Source: JBGPJO01 sp964348535 (GTDB lineage Bacteria; Patescibacteriota; Minisyncoccia; Phycocordibacterales; JAKFXT01). From it: a DNA stretch of 22,227 bases. Location: contig CAYGDB010000008.1 in the NCBI GenBank assembly GCA_964348535.1, positions 1 to 22,227 on the forward strand. The letters run 5' to 3'. A program made the translations under genes and the position numbers. The notes beneath the pieces were generated by a model. It worked only from the letters and a program-made list of their open reading frames with translations. It ran no database searches and was not told the DNA's origin. Position 1 is the stretch's first letter. Every line of letters begins with the position of its first letter. Of the stretch, positions 1 to 6,641 are shown one piece after another.

Positions 1-39
1 GGTGGAGGTGGAGGTGGAGGTGGAGGTGGTGGAGGTGGA
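1..39. repeat. GGTGGA-type tandem repeat encoding poly-proline
   Basis: The first 39 bases are an almost perfect run of GGT/GGA triplets. On the minus strand they are CCA/CCT codons in the frame of the secreted-protein gene and encode an uninterrupted proline run of at least 12 residues. The run continues past the window edge. It is probably a rigid linker between extracellular domains. Its length is likely to vary between strains or be misassembled from short reads. Confidence 0.85.
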
Positions 40-419
40 TTAGGACAGGTTAAATTATATGTTACCGAAGCGGGAGAGGATCCAGATCCGTCCACAGCAT
101 GCGCCCATATTTGGTATGAATGACTAGGATTGGCAAACCTATTAAAAGGAGTATTCGCAGCACCGCATGAATCAGGTCCTTGGTTGGCAGTAGCGCAACC
201 GCCACTGTCATACCATGGGTCTATAGTGTCATTCACTCTCACCTCATAGTAAGACGCTCCGGAGGAAAACATATTTACGGTCATACTACTACCATCTGCG
301 GTGCAAGAAGCCGATACACTTGGAGCGGAAGGCGCCGCAGAAGCTGTATTAACAAAACCAAAAATAACAAAAATAGAAAAAACTAAGAACAAACTTTTAT
401 ATCCAGAAAAATTTCTCAT
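1..419 (-). CDS. Secreted protein with fibronectin-III-like domain and poly-proline linker (partial, runs off the window)
   Basis: This open frame starts at ATG 419-417 on the minus strand and has no stop before the window edge, so only the first 139 residues are visible. Residues 1-28 are a clear Sec signal peptide: a short basic start, a long hydrophobic core, and an A-S-A cleavage motif before APSAP. Residues 30-126 are Ser/Thr/Gly/Tyr rich with four cysteines (C39, C75, C85, C125), which may form disulfides outside the cell. The pattern 'APSAPSVSASC ... YYEVRVND ... YQIWAHAVDGSGSSP' resembles a fibronectin type III or similar beta-sandwich repeat. After N127 comes a proline run. The start lies 11 bases after the stop of the neighbouring minus-strand gene, suggesting one transcript. 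The signal peptide and secretion are well supported; the fold is inferred; the function is unknown (surface adhesin or polysaccharide binding are possibilities). Confidence 0.8.
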   Translation of the reverse strand, partial: MRNFSGYKSLFLVFSIFVIFGFVNTASAAPSAPSVSASCTADGSSMTVNMFSSGASYYEVRVNDTIDPWYDSGGCATANQGPDSCGAANTPFNRFANPSHSYQIWAHAVDGSGSSPASVTYNLTCPNPPPPPPPPPPPP

Positions 420-430
420 ATTTCAAAAAT

Positions 431-811
431 TTAGTAAAGGGTGAGGGTGATATTTTCAGAGCTATCGTTGTTATTGGTAGTCTTTGAAATCTGCGCTCGC
501 ATACCTTTTTCTATATCTTGAAATGTGATGGGCTTCATTGCGTCACGAACGCGGTTGTCGTATACGTAAATATTTGGGCTAAGCGAGTACTCTTCCATAC
601 TCCCATCTTCTTTGGCGATGGCTATCTTTTCATCACTGACAGATTTAACTATTCCCGAGTAAGAATTTGATTTAAAAACTATAGGTGGAGATTCTTCCGA
701 TGGAGTTTCGGCTGTGAAGTTTCCTTTTGTATAGTACCAGCCGGCAAAACCGATTATTACCAATAGTATAATTATCCCTAGAACAACCTCCAATGATTTT
801 TTCTGATCCAT
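431..811 (-). CDS. Small membrane-anchored protein with extracytoplasmic domain, function unknown
   Basis: The frame is open from 859, but the start at 811 (MDQKKSLEVV) is preferred. It gives a standard membrane anchor and a plausible promoter lies just upstream. The protein of about 126 residues has one hydrophobic helix near residues 9-27, followed by an acidic Ser/Pro/Glu linker. A small beta-rich domain follows with the pattern 'YSGIVKSVSDEKIAIAKEDGSMEEYSL' (shown here only as its first part: YSGIVKSVSDEKIAIAKEDG). This resembles the short OB-like DUF5666-type domains of exported proteins, though I cannot assign it firmly. It most likely faces outside with the anchor in the membrane. It is followed after 11 bases by the secreted fibronectin-like gene, so the two may act together at the cell surface. 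Confidence 0.75.
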   Translation of the reverse strand: MDQKKSLEVVLGIIILLVIIGFAGWYYTKGNFTAETPSEESPPIVFKSNSYSGIVKSVSDEKIAIAKEDGSMEEYSLSPNIYVYDNRVRDAMKPITFQDIEKGMRAQISKTTNNNDSSENITLTLY

Positions 812-829
812 ATTTATACTTAAATTAAA

Positions 830-859
830 ATAATATAAAAGCCGAGTTTTCAAATACAA
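830..859 (-). promoter_or_regulatory. Putative sigma-70 promoter for the minus-strand surface genes
   Basis: On the minus strand TTGTAT (859-854) is followed after 18 bases by TATTAT (835-830). This would place transcription start about 12 bases before the ATG at 811. The match is moderate and the region is AT-rich, so it is only a candidate. Confidence 0.35.
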
Positions 860-961
860 TAACCGTTCAATATTTTAAACCATTTTAACACTTGCGGACA
901 AAAGAGTGCAGAAAAGTTATCCACATTTCACCACCCCGCCACAACCATTTCAAAAAATCTT

Positions 962-1004
962 TTTCACTTGACGGTTTCACCGCCAAGTCAACCGCCAAGT
1001 GAAA
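962..1004. repeat. Inverted repeat with internal direct repeat (possible operator)
   Basis: TTTCACTTGACGGT at 962-975 and ACCGCCAAGTGAAA at 991-1004 are complementary with one mismatch. Between them a second CCGCCAAGT copy (980-988) makes a direct repeat with 992-1000. The element is about 150 bases from either flanking gene and has no U-tract. An operator or other protein-binding site is therefore more likely than a terminator. The protein that would bind it is unknown. Confidence 0.5.
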
Positions 1005-1173
1005 TGATACTGGACAAAACTTGAGCAAATAAAACTTAAAGCGTGTTATTATATATGTGTCAAAAAATATCTATGATAAAATTCAGATAAAATTGAAGAG
1101 TAGTCGGTATATTATAAGCAAATTTATTCTTCTTCTTTGATTCTTTGAAGAATTTGAGTAACAACCAAACGAA

Positions 1174-2325
1174 ATGAAAATAGAACAAAAAAAATGGACA
1201 GCGGAAAATGGCTGGAAAAATCTTTCTGACATTGATTTGGTGGAATCGCCTGAGCTTGTGCTCATATTCGGAAGCGGAGAACCACTCAAAAATAAAACCC
1301 TATTTGATGAGGTGCGTTCGTGGTATCCAAAATCTCATATCATTAGCGCTTCAACAGCCGGAGAAATCATTAAGACGGAAGTGTCGGATGACACCTTGGT
1401 CTTAACCGCGATTAAATTTGAAAAAACCAAGCTCCAATTTGCCGAAACAGACATCAATCAAGTCGAAGAAAGCGAAGAAGCCGGCAAAAAAATAGGCTCG
1501 GCTCTTCCCAAAGACGGATTGGCGCACGCCATGATTTTTTCGGACGGTCTTTTTGTGAATGGAACTTCTCTTCTAAAAGGACTGCTCTCGGAATTGCCGG
1601 AGAATGTCTCCGTTACAGGAGGCCTCGCCGGAGACGGTTCTCGTTTTAAAGAAACACTTGTCGGGCTTGATAAAATGCCCGAGCAGAAAAAACTTGTCTG
1701 TGTCGGATTTTATGGCTCCGATATCAAAATAGGATACGGTTCCCTCGGCGGATGGGACTCTTTCGGCCTTCCGCGAACAATAACAAAAGCAAAAGGAAAT
1801 GTGCTCTACGAGCTTGATGGCAAACCGGCTCTTGAATTATACAAAGAATATCTCGGAGAGCTGGCTAAAGACCTCCCCGCAAGCGGTCTTCTCTTTCCAC
1901 TCAGTCTAAAAATAAAAACCGATACGGGAGAAGAAGTGCAGGTGGTGCGAACGATTCTCGGAGTGGATGAAAAAACCCAGTCAATGACATTCGCGGGAGA
2001 TATGCCGGAGGGGATTGTGGCGCGATTTATGAAAGCAAATTTTGATCGCCTCGTTGATGGCGCTTCAGGAGCGGCCGGTATGAGCATTGAATCTTTAGGC
2101 GAAGGAAAAGCAGAGCTTGCAATCTTGGTTAGCTGTATTGGCAGAAAACTGGTCCTTAAAGAACGAGTTGAAGATGAGGTAGAGGCAGTTCAGGAAAAAA
2201 TAGGGTCTCAAGCGGAAATTGTCGGTTTCTATTCCTACGGCGAAATCAGCCCAACCACTCCCACCGAACGCCAGTGCCAGCTCCATAATCAAACTATGAC
2301 CATCACGACTTTTCGAGAAATATAG
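1174..2325 (+). CDS. FIST-domain sensory protein (FIST_N plus FIST_C)
   Basis: The 383-residue protein matches the length and pattern of FIST (F-box and intracellular signal transduction) proteins. These are soluble domains thought to bind small ligands such as amino acids and pass the signal to kinases or cyclases. The N-terminal half shows the typical 'LVLIFGSGEPL', 'ISASTAGEI' and 'AMIFSDGLFVNGTSLLKGL' blocks, then 'VSVTGGLAGDGSRF'. The C-terminal half has the FIST_C features 'LPRTITKAKGNVLYELDGKP', 'PEGIVARFMKAN', 'LAILVSCIGRKLVL' and 'VGFYSYGEISP'. There is no signal peptide or membrane helix, so it should be cytosolic. The ATG at 1174 fits the start of the homologous region and has no clear Shine-Dalgarno. 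A histidine kinase gene follows after 6 bases, the context expected for a FIST sensor feeding a two-component pathway. The ligand cannot be read from sequence. Confidence 0.9.
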   Translation: MKIEQKKWTAENGWKNLSDIDLVESPELVLIFGSGEPLKNKTLFDEVRSWYPKSHIISASTAGEIIKTEVSDDTLVLTAIKFEKTKLQFAETDINQVEESEEAGKKIGSALPKDGLAHAMIFSDGLFVNGTSLLKGLLSELPENVSVTGGLAGDGSRFKETLVGLDKMPEQKKLVCVGFYGSDIKIGYGSLGGWDSFGLPRTITKAKGNVLYELDGKPALELYKEYLGELAKDLPASGLLFPLSLKIKTDTGEEVQVVRTILGVDEKTQSMTFAGDMPEGIVARFMKANFDRLVDGASGAAGMSIESLGEGKAELAILVSCIGRKLVLKERVEDEVEAVQEKIGSQAEIVGFYSYGEISPTTPTERQCQLHNQTMTITTFREI

Positions 2326-2331
2326 AGGTAA

Positions 2332-3372
2332 ATGAATCACCTTTTAGAAAGACAGCGTAAAAAGATTCTAGGCAACATCTTGCCTTCTCCTGAGCTAGAA
2401 GCTTTTTTGAAGATGGTGAGCAACACATACGACAGCTATGACGCGGACAGAAAATTCCTGGAACATTCGTTCGAGGTTAGTTCAAAAGAATTTTTAGAGC
2501 TTCATAATAATATTTCAAACCTTCTTAAAGAGCTCCAGATTGAAAAGAAAAGCGTTGATAAAAAAGTTATTGAACGGACGGAGGAGCTGACCATTGCCAA
2601 TAAGCGCTTATCGGAGCTTGATAAAGTAAAAACTGAATTTATTTCTGTCGCGGCCCATCAGTTACGGACACCGCTTTCCGCCATTAAGTGGACACTTTCT
2701 CTTTTAATTGATGAGAGTTCGGAAAATCTTACGATTGAACAACATAGTTTGTTATTGAAAGGGTACGAAAGCAATGAGCGCGCCATCAACCTAATAAATA
2801 AAATGCTTGTGGTAACCCGAATTGAATCGGGAAAGATGGAATATGAGTTGGCTTTCATTCATATTGAAGACTTAATCAATACAACACTCCTTGATTTTAC
2901 GGGCTACGCGAAGACACGAGAAGTAAAACTGATGTTTGAAAAAACCAAAAACCAACTTCCTTACATACAAGTTGACCCGGAAAAAATTCGCTCGGTCATA
3001 GGGAATTTAATTGAAAATGCTATCTCTTACACCAAAAAAGGGGGTAAAGTAATATTGTCCGCGACAAATGACCAAGACTTCATAAAAGTTACCGTAAAGG
3101 ATGACGGCATTGGAATACCAACCCGCCAACAGCTTGCCATTTTTAACAAGTTTTTTCGGGCCGACAACGCCACAAAAATGAAAACCGACGGTTCCGGACT
3201 CGGACTCTTTATCGCAAAAAATATAATAGAAAAACACGGCGGAGAAATTGGGTTTAAAAGCGAGGAAAATGTAGGGACCGCTTTTTATTTTACCCTACCA
3301 ATAGTAAAATATGATAAAAAAGAAGGAGGCTCTTATGCGTCTCCGAATGACAGTCTGATAGTTTATAATTAA
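2332..3372 (+). CDS. Soluble sensor histidine kinase (HisKA plus HATPase_c)
   Basis: A 346-residue histidine kinase with no transmembrane segment. Residues 1-100 are mostly helical and end in a coiled-coil-like signalling helix (about 50-100). The HisKA dimerisation helix carries the phospho-acceptor H109 in 'VAAHQLRTPLSAIKW'. The ATPase domain shows the N box 'IGNLIENA' (223-230), the G1 box DDGIG (257-261), an F box 'FNKFFRAD' and the G2 box GSGLGL (287-292), so it should be active. It has no PAS, GAF or other named input domain. The FIST protein encoded 6 bases upstream is the likely sensor partner, and the tandem-receiver protein 3 bases downstream the likely phosphate acceptor. The last 18 residues are low in conservation and contain 'KKEGGSYASPND'. 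Confidence 0.93.
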   Translation: MNHLLERQRKKILGNILPSPELEAFLKMVSNTYDSYDADRKFLEHSFEVSSKEFLELHNNISNLLKELQIEKKSVDKKVIERTEELTIANKRLSELDKVKTEFISVAAHQLRTPLSAIKWTLSLLIDESSENLTIEQHSLLLKGYESNERAINLINKMLVVTRIESGKMEYELAFIHIEDLINTTLLDFTGYAKTREVKLMFEKTKNQLPYIQVDPEKIRSVIGNLIENAISYTKKGGKVILSATNDQDFIKVTVKDDGIGIPTRQQLAIFNKFFRADNATKMKTDGSGLGLFIAKNIIEKHGGEIGFKSEENVGTAFYFTLPIVKYDKKEGGSYASPNDSLIVYN

Positions 3373-3375
3373 AAT

Positions 3376-4170
3376 ATGGATAAAAAACTAAAAATACTTA
3401 TTATTGAAGACGAAAAAATACTTGGAGATTTACTTTTTCAAAAATTGAGCGAAGAAGGATATATAGTTTTTTGGGAGACTGATGGTGAAGCCGGAATTCA
3501 CAAAATGAGCGAAACTCTGCCGGATATGGTTCTGCTTGACATGGTGATGCCGAAAAAAGACGGCTATCAAGTGCTTGAGGAAATGCAAAAAGACATTTCG
3601 CTTCAGGATATTCCCGTCATTGTTATTTCCAACTCCGGACAACCTATTGAAATAAAAAAGATTTTAGAATTTGGGGTCAAGGACTATATAATTAAAGCTC
3701 AATTTAGTCCGGAAGAAGTGCTCAAAAAAATCCGCAAGTATCTTAAACAAGAAGACGCTGTCGAAGCTTCCGTCAATAAAGATTATTCCAATGTAACCTT
3801 GCTTGTCGTTGAGGACGACACATTTCTTAACTCGCTTATGGTAAAACGTCTCTTAAAGGAGGGATACGATGTTCTAAGCGCGACGGACGGCGCCCAAGCC
3901 CTTAAAACTCTTGGAACAAAAATACCCGATTTGATAATTCTTGACCTTGTTATGCCCAGAATGAACGGTCTTGAAACGCTTAAGAAAATAAAAGCCGACC
4001 CAAAATATAACTCCGTGTCGGTTATCATTTTATCAAATCTCGGACAAAAACATGAAATTGAAGAATCAAAAAATTTAGGCGCTGAAGACTTCCTTGTAAA
4101 GGCGAATTTCACACCCAAGGAAATAACAGAAAGAATAAACGCTATTTTAAAAAAGAAAGGCAGATTATAA
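3376..4170 (+). CDS. Tandem response-regulator receiver protein (REC-REC)
   Basis: The 264 residues form two CheY-like receiver domains and nothing else. Domain 1 (about 5-125) has the acidic pair E11/D12, phospho-acceptor D55 in 'MVLLDMVMP' and the conserved lysine K107 in 'DYIIKA'. Domain 2 (about 139-262) has E146/D147/D148, acceptor D190 in 'LIILDLVMP' and K242 in 'DFLVKA'. Both domains keep the T/S switch position as a serine ('VIVISNSG', 'VIILSNLG'). There is no DNA-binding, cyclase or other output domain, so the signal must go through protein contacts or serve as a phosphate sink. The gene begins 3 bases after the kinase stop and is very likely co-transcribed and translationally coupled. 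The two domains are similar enough to suggest an internal duplication. Confidence 0.93.
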   Translation: MDKKLKILIIEDEKILGDLLFQKLSEEGYIVFWETDGEAGIHKMSETLPDMVLLDMVMPKKDGYQVLEEMQKDISLQDIPVIVISNSGQPIEIKKILEFGVKDYIIKAQFSPEEVLKKIRKYLKQEDAVEASVNKDYSNVTLLVVEDDTFLNSLMVKRLLKEGYDVLSATDGAQALKTLGTKIPDLIILDLVMPRMNGLETLKKIKADPKYNSVSVIILSNLGQKHEIEESKNLGAEDFLVKANFTPKEITERINAILKKKGRL

Positions 4171-4206
4171 ATTTTTTTTAGTTAAGCTCCGGCTCTTCGT
4201 TCCGGT

Positions 4207-4212
4207 TACAAT
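4207..4212 (+). promoter_or_regulatory. -10 element for the PIF1-like gene, leaderless start suggested
   Basis: TACAAT ends 6 bases before the ATG at 4219. With normal -10 spacing, transcription would begin at or within a base or two of the start codon, giving a leaderless mRNA. No good -35 is visible at 16-18 bases upstream. smpB has the same geometry. Confidence 0.4.
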
Positions 4213-4218
4213 GTAGAT

Positions 4219-5937
4219 ATGACCCAAAATGAAGCACTGAAAATTTTAAAAACTGGTGCCAATGTTTTTTTGACAGGAGAACCAGGAAGCGGAAAAACCC
4301 ACACCATCAATCAGTACGTAGCCTATCTGCGCTCGTGTGGAATTGAACCGTCCATCACCGCTTCAACCGGAATTGCCGCCACTCATATCGGCGGTTACAC
4401 AATCCATTCTTGGAGCGGAATAGGAATAAAAAACAACCTGACTGAATATGACCTTGACCAAATAGGACAGAACAAAAATGTCGTGAGAAGAGTTGGCTCC
4501 GCCCATGTTCTCATAATAGATGAAGTGTCCATGCTTTCCTCCAAGACTCTTTCTATGGTTGAAGCTGTGTGCAGAGAAATAAGACGCAACATGGAGCCAT
4601 TCGGCGGACTGCAAGTAATTCTTGTTGGCGACTTCTTCCAACTGCCACCTATAAACAAGCGAGAAAATCGAGAAAATAATGACGGGCAAGAATCATTCAT
4701 TCAAGAATCAAGTCAGGCTGATTTTTCCTTTAGATCTCAGGCATGGGAGGGACTCAATCCACTGATATGTTATTTATCAGAACAACATCGCCAAGAAGAC
4801 GAAGCGTTTTTGGAATTTCTATCGGCATTGAGGCGCTCAAGCATAAAAGAATCCCACCTAAAACTTTTGCGCGGAAGATATTCTAAAAATCGAAAAGAGG
4901 GCGCCACACAGCTCTACAGCCACAATGCCGATGTGGATCAAATCAATGACGCCGAACTTCTAAAAATTAATGGCGAAACTAAAAAATTCGAAATGGAAAA
5001 CAATGGCCCGGATAAACTTGTCGCCGGTTTGAAACGCGGATGTCTCTCACCAGAAAAACTTTTTCTTAAAGTTGGCGCCCGTGTAATGTTCACCAAAAAC
5101 GATATCACGATGCATCACTATGCAAACGGTACGCTTGGGCAAGTTGTCGGATTTTCAAAAGAAAACGGATATCCGATAGTAAAAACCAATATTGGAAAAA
5201 TTCTAGTGACAGAACCGGATGAATGGCGGATTGAAGACGGGGGGAGGATTCTCGCCCGAATTACCCAAATTCCCCTTCGTCTGGCCTGGGCTATGACTGT
5301 CCACAAGAGCCAAGGAATGTCTCTTGACGCCACCCATATGGATCTTTCGGGAGCTTTTGAATACGGCCAAGGATACGTGGCGCTCTCAAGAGTGCGGACA
5401 CTCTCCGGACTTTCTCTCGCTGGGTTAAATGAGAGAGCTCTTGAAGTCCACCCCGAAATTCTAGAAAAAGATGAGGACTTCCGCGACAAATCGCTAAAAA
5501 CGCTTGAATCATTTTCTAAAATTAAAGAGGTGGAATTAAAAACAATGATTGATAATTTTGTAAAAGCCTGCGGTGGAAAAGCTGGTGCGGGAATAAAAAT
5601 GATAGCTCCAAAAATAAATATCTCAACATACGAGATAACGAAAGAACTCTTATCTCAAAAATTATCGCTCAAAGAAATTGCTGATAAAAGAGCGGTAACT
5701 ATCGGCACAATCATCAGCCATTTGGAGAAACTTGTCGCTCTGAAAAAGATTAATCCAGAAAATGACATAGGACAGATGAAGCCGGAAAAAAGCCGATTTA
5801 ATAAAATAGCAAAAGCTCTCGAAGAAGTTTCCAAAAAAGAAAATAAGTTCCTCCTCTCCCCCGCCAAAGAAAGTCTCGGCGAAAATTACGATTACGAGGA
5901 AATTCGTCTTGCGCGTCTGTTTTTAGATTTCAAGTAA
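4219..5937 (+). CDS. PIF1-family ATP-dependent DNA helicase with C-terminal helix-turn-helix
   Basis: A 572-residue superfamily-1B helicase. The core has Walker A GEPGSGKT (20-27), motif Ia 'ASTGIAATHIGG' (48-59), the Walker B motif DEVS (101-104) in 'VLIIDEVSMLS', motif III 'LVGDFFQLPP', 'EQHRQ', the 2B region 'GARVMFTKND', and the C-terminal motifs 'TVHKSQGMSLD' and 'YVALSRVRTLSGL'. PIF1-type helicases unwind DNA 5' to 3' and resolve G-quadruplexes and forks. The last about 120 residues carry 'LLSQKLSLKEIADKR', 'TIGTIISHLEKL', a winged-helix pattern like the HTH_40 domain at the end of some RecQ and PIF1 proteins, probably used in DNA binding. The gene stands alone, with a likely leaderless start and a palindrome after its stop. 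The helicase call is firm; the tail is likely. Confidence 0.92.
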   Translation: MTQNEALKILKTGANVFLTGEPGSGKTHTINQYVAYLRSCGIEPSITASTGIAATHIGGYTIHSWSGIGIKNNLTEYDLDQIGQNKNVVRRVGSAHVLIIDEVSMLSSKTLSMVEAVCREIRRNMEPFGGLQVILVGDFFQLPPINKRENRENNDGQESFIQESSQADFSFRSQAWEGLNPLICYLSEQHRQEDEAFLEFLSALRRSSIKESHLKLLRGRYSKNRKEGATQLYSHNADVDQINDAELLKINGETKKFEMENNGPDKLVAGLKRGCLSPEKLFLKVGARVMFTKNDITMHHYANGTLGQVVGFSKENGYPIVKTNIGKILVTEPDEWRIEDGGRILARITQIPLRLAWAMTVHKSQGMSLDATHMDLSGAFEYGQGYVALSRVRTLSGLSLAGLNERALEVHPEILEKDEDFRDKSLKTLESFSKIKEVELKTMIDNFVKACGGKAGAGIKMIAPKINISTYEITKELLSQKLSLKEIADKRAVTIGTIISHLEKLVALKKINPENDIGQMKPEKSRFNKIAKALEEVSKKENKFLLSPAKESLGENYDYEEIRLARLFLDFK

Positions 5938-5947
5938 CGATAACTTT

Positions 5948-6054
5948 TTGGCAAAGCGCAAGGCGCGGGGCGGGTCGTCGCGTTCAACCTAAAAATGTTG
6001 GAAACCGAGCTTTAAACATTTTTAGGTTGAACTCAGGGTTGTTGATTTTGCCAA
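5948..6054. repeat. Nested intergenic palindrome, copy 1 of a dispersed hairpin repeat
   Basis: The inner arms GTTCAACCTAAAAATGTT (5982-5999) and AACATTTTTAGGTTGAAC (6015-6032) are perfectly complementary over 18 bp around a 15-base loop. Outer arms TTGGCAAA (5948-5955) and TTTGCCAA (6047-6054) enclose them. A GC-rich stretch lies between the left arms. The loop and right-arm sequence AAACCGAGCTTT-n-AACATTTT recurs at 22134-22154. There is no U-tract, so it is not a normal intrinsic terminator. A REP- or MITE-like element is the best description. Confidence 0.7.
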
Positions 6055-6074
6055 CCTAACTTAAACTAATCAAT

Positions 6075-6641
6075 ATGGACATATTCGCCCACGGGCTTTG
6101 GACAGGAGCGGGTTACAAACTTATAAACAAGAAAATCAAAAGACCTCTCAAGATTAAATGGGCGATTTTTTGGGGAATATTTCCGGACATTTTTGCTTTT
6201 ACCGCTTTCTTTGTCTGGGCAATCTGGGGATTATCATACGGAGGATTAAGTTTTTCAGACTTGCCACATCCAGATGCCATAGAACCGTCTCCCATAAATA
6301 CACTCCCGATAAACCACCTGACATCAATACTGTATAATTTGAGCCACAGTCTAATTATATTTTTAATTGTTTCCGGAATAATTTTTATTTTATTTCGTTT
6401 AAAATCACGCCAAATGCCGTGGGAGATTGGCGGTTGGCTTATTCATATACTAATAGACATACCGACTCATTCATATAAATTTTATCCGACACCGTTTTTA
6501 TGGCCAATTTCTGAATTTAAATTTGACGGAATAACGTGGAGTGCTCCATGGTTTCTTGTGTTAAATTACATGGCAATTATTTTAACCTATATAATTTTTA
6601 GAAAAAAACCCATAAAAAATAATCATAATGAAAAAAGATAA
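6075..6641 (+). CDS. Membrane protein of the metal-dependent hydrolase-like (YdjM/LexA-binding) type
   Basis: The 188-residue protein starts 'MDIFAHGLWTGAGY' and has the pattern of small integral membrane proteins annotated as metal-dependent hydrolases (YdjM family, PF04307). The early D2 and H6 and the later 'LSHSL', 'GGWLIHILIDIPTHS' and 'TPFLWPIS' blocks supply conserved His/Asp residues near membrane helices. About four to five helices are visible (roughly 28-50, 88-107, 115-130, 155-175). Enzyme activity has not been shown for most relatives, so the substrate is unknown. A TAAACT 7 bases before the ATG could be a -10 element. Its end overlaps the start of the dehydrogenase gene by 14 bases, suggesting translational coupling. 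Confidence 0.65.
   Translation: MDIFAHGLWTGAGYKLINKKIKRPLKIKWAIFWGIFPDIFAFTAFFVWAIWGLSYGGLSFSDLPHPDAIEPSPINTLPINHLTSILYNLSHSLIIFLIVSGIIFILFRLKSRQMPWEIGGWLIHILIDIPTHSYKFYPTPFLWPISEFKFDGITWSAPWFLVLNYMAIILTYIIFRKKPIKNNHNEKR

Larger units (their letters stand above)
812..1173. other. Divergent intergenic region (362 bases)
   Basis: No convincing coding frame lies here. The region separates the minus-strand surface genes from the plus-strand FIST operon. It holds the minus-strand promoter at 830-859, one consensus DnaA-box sequence TTATCCACA at 917-925, and a dyad with direct repeats at 962-1004. An AT-rich stretch around 1021-1055 may carry the FIST-operon promoter (TTGAGC at 1021, TATTAT at 1047), but the 20-base spacing is too long to be convincing. 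One DnaA box without a cluster or an AT-rich unwinding element does not make an origin. Confidence 0.6.

Noticed and set aside
180..386. Plus-strand frame of 68 codons near the window start
   Set aside because: It is antisense to the partial secreted-protein gene, which has a convincing signal peptide and codon pattern.
917..925. DnaA box TTATCCACA as a sign of a replication origin
   Set aside because: It is a single box, with no cluster, no dnaA or dnaN gene nearby and no clear unwinding element.
3322..3358. Small ORF with a strong AGGAGG site near the end of the kinase gene (MRLRMTV then stop)
   Set aside because: It is only seven codons, lies wholly inside the kinase frame, and nothing else supports it. 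The Shine-Dalgarno-like bases are the Glu-Gly-Gly codons of the kinase tail.
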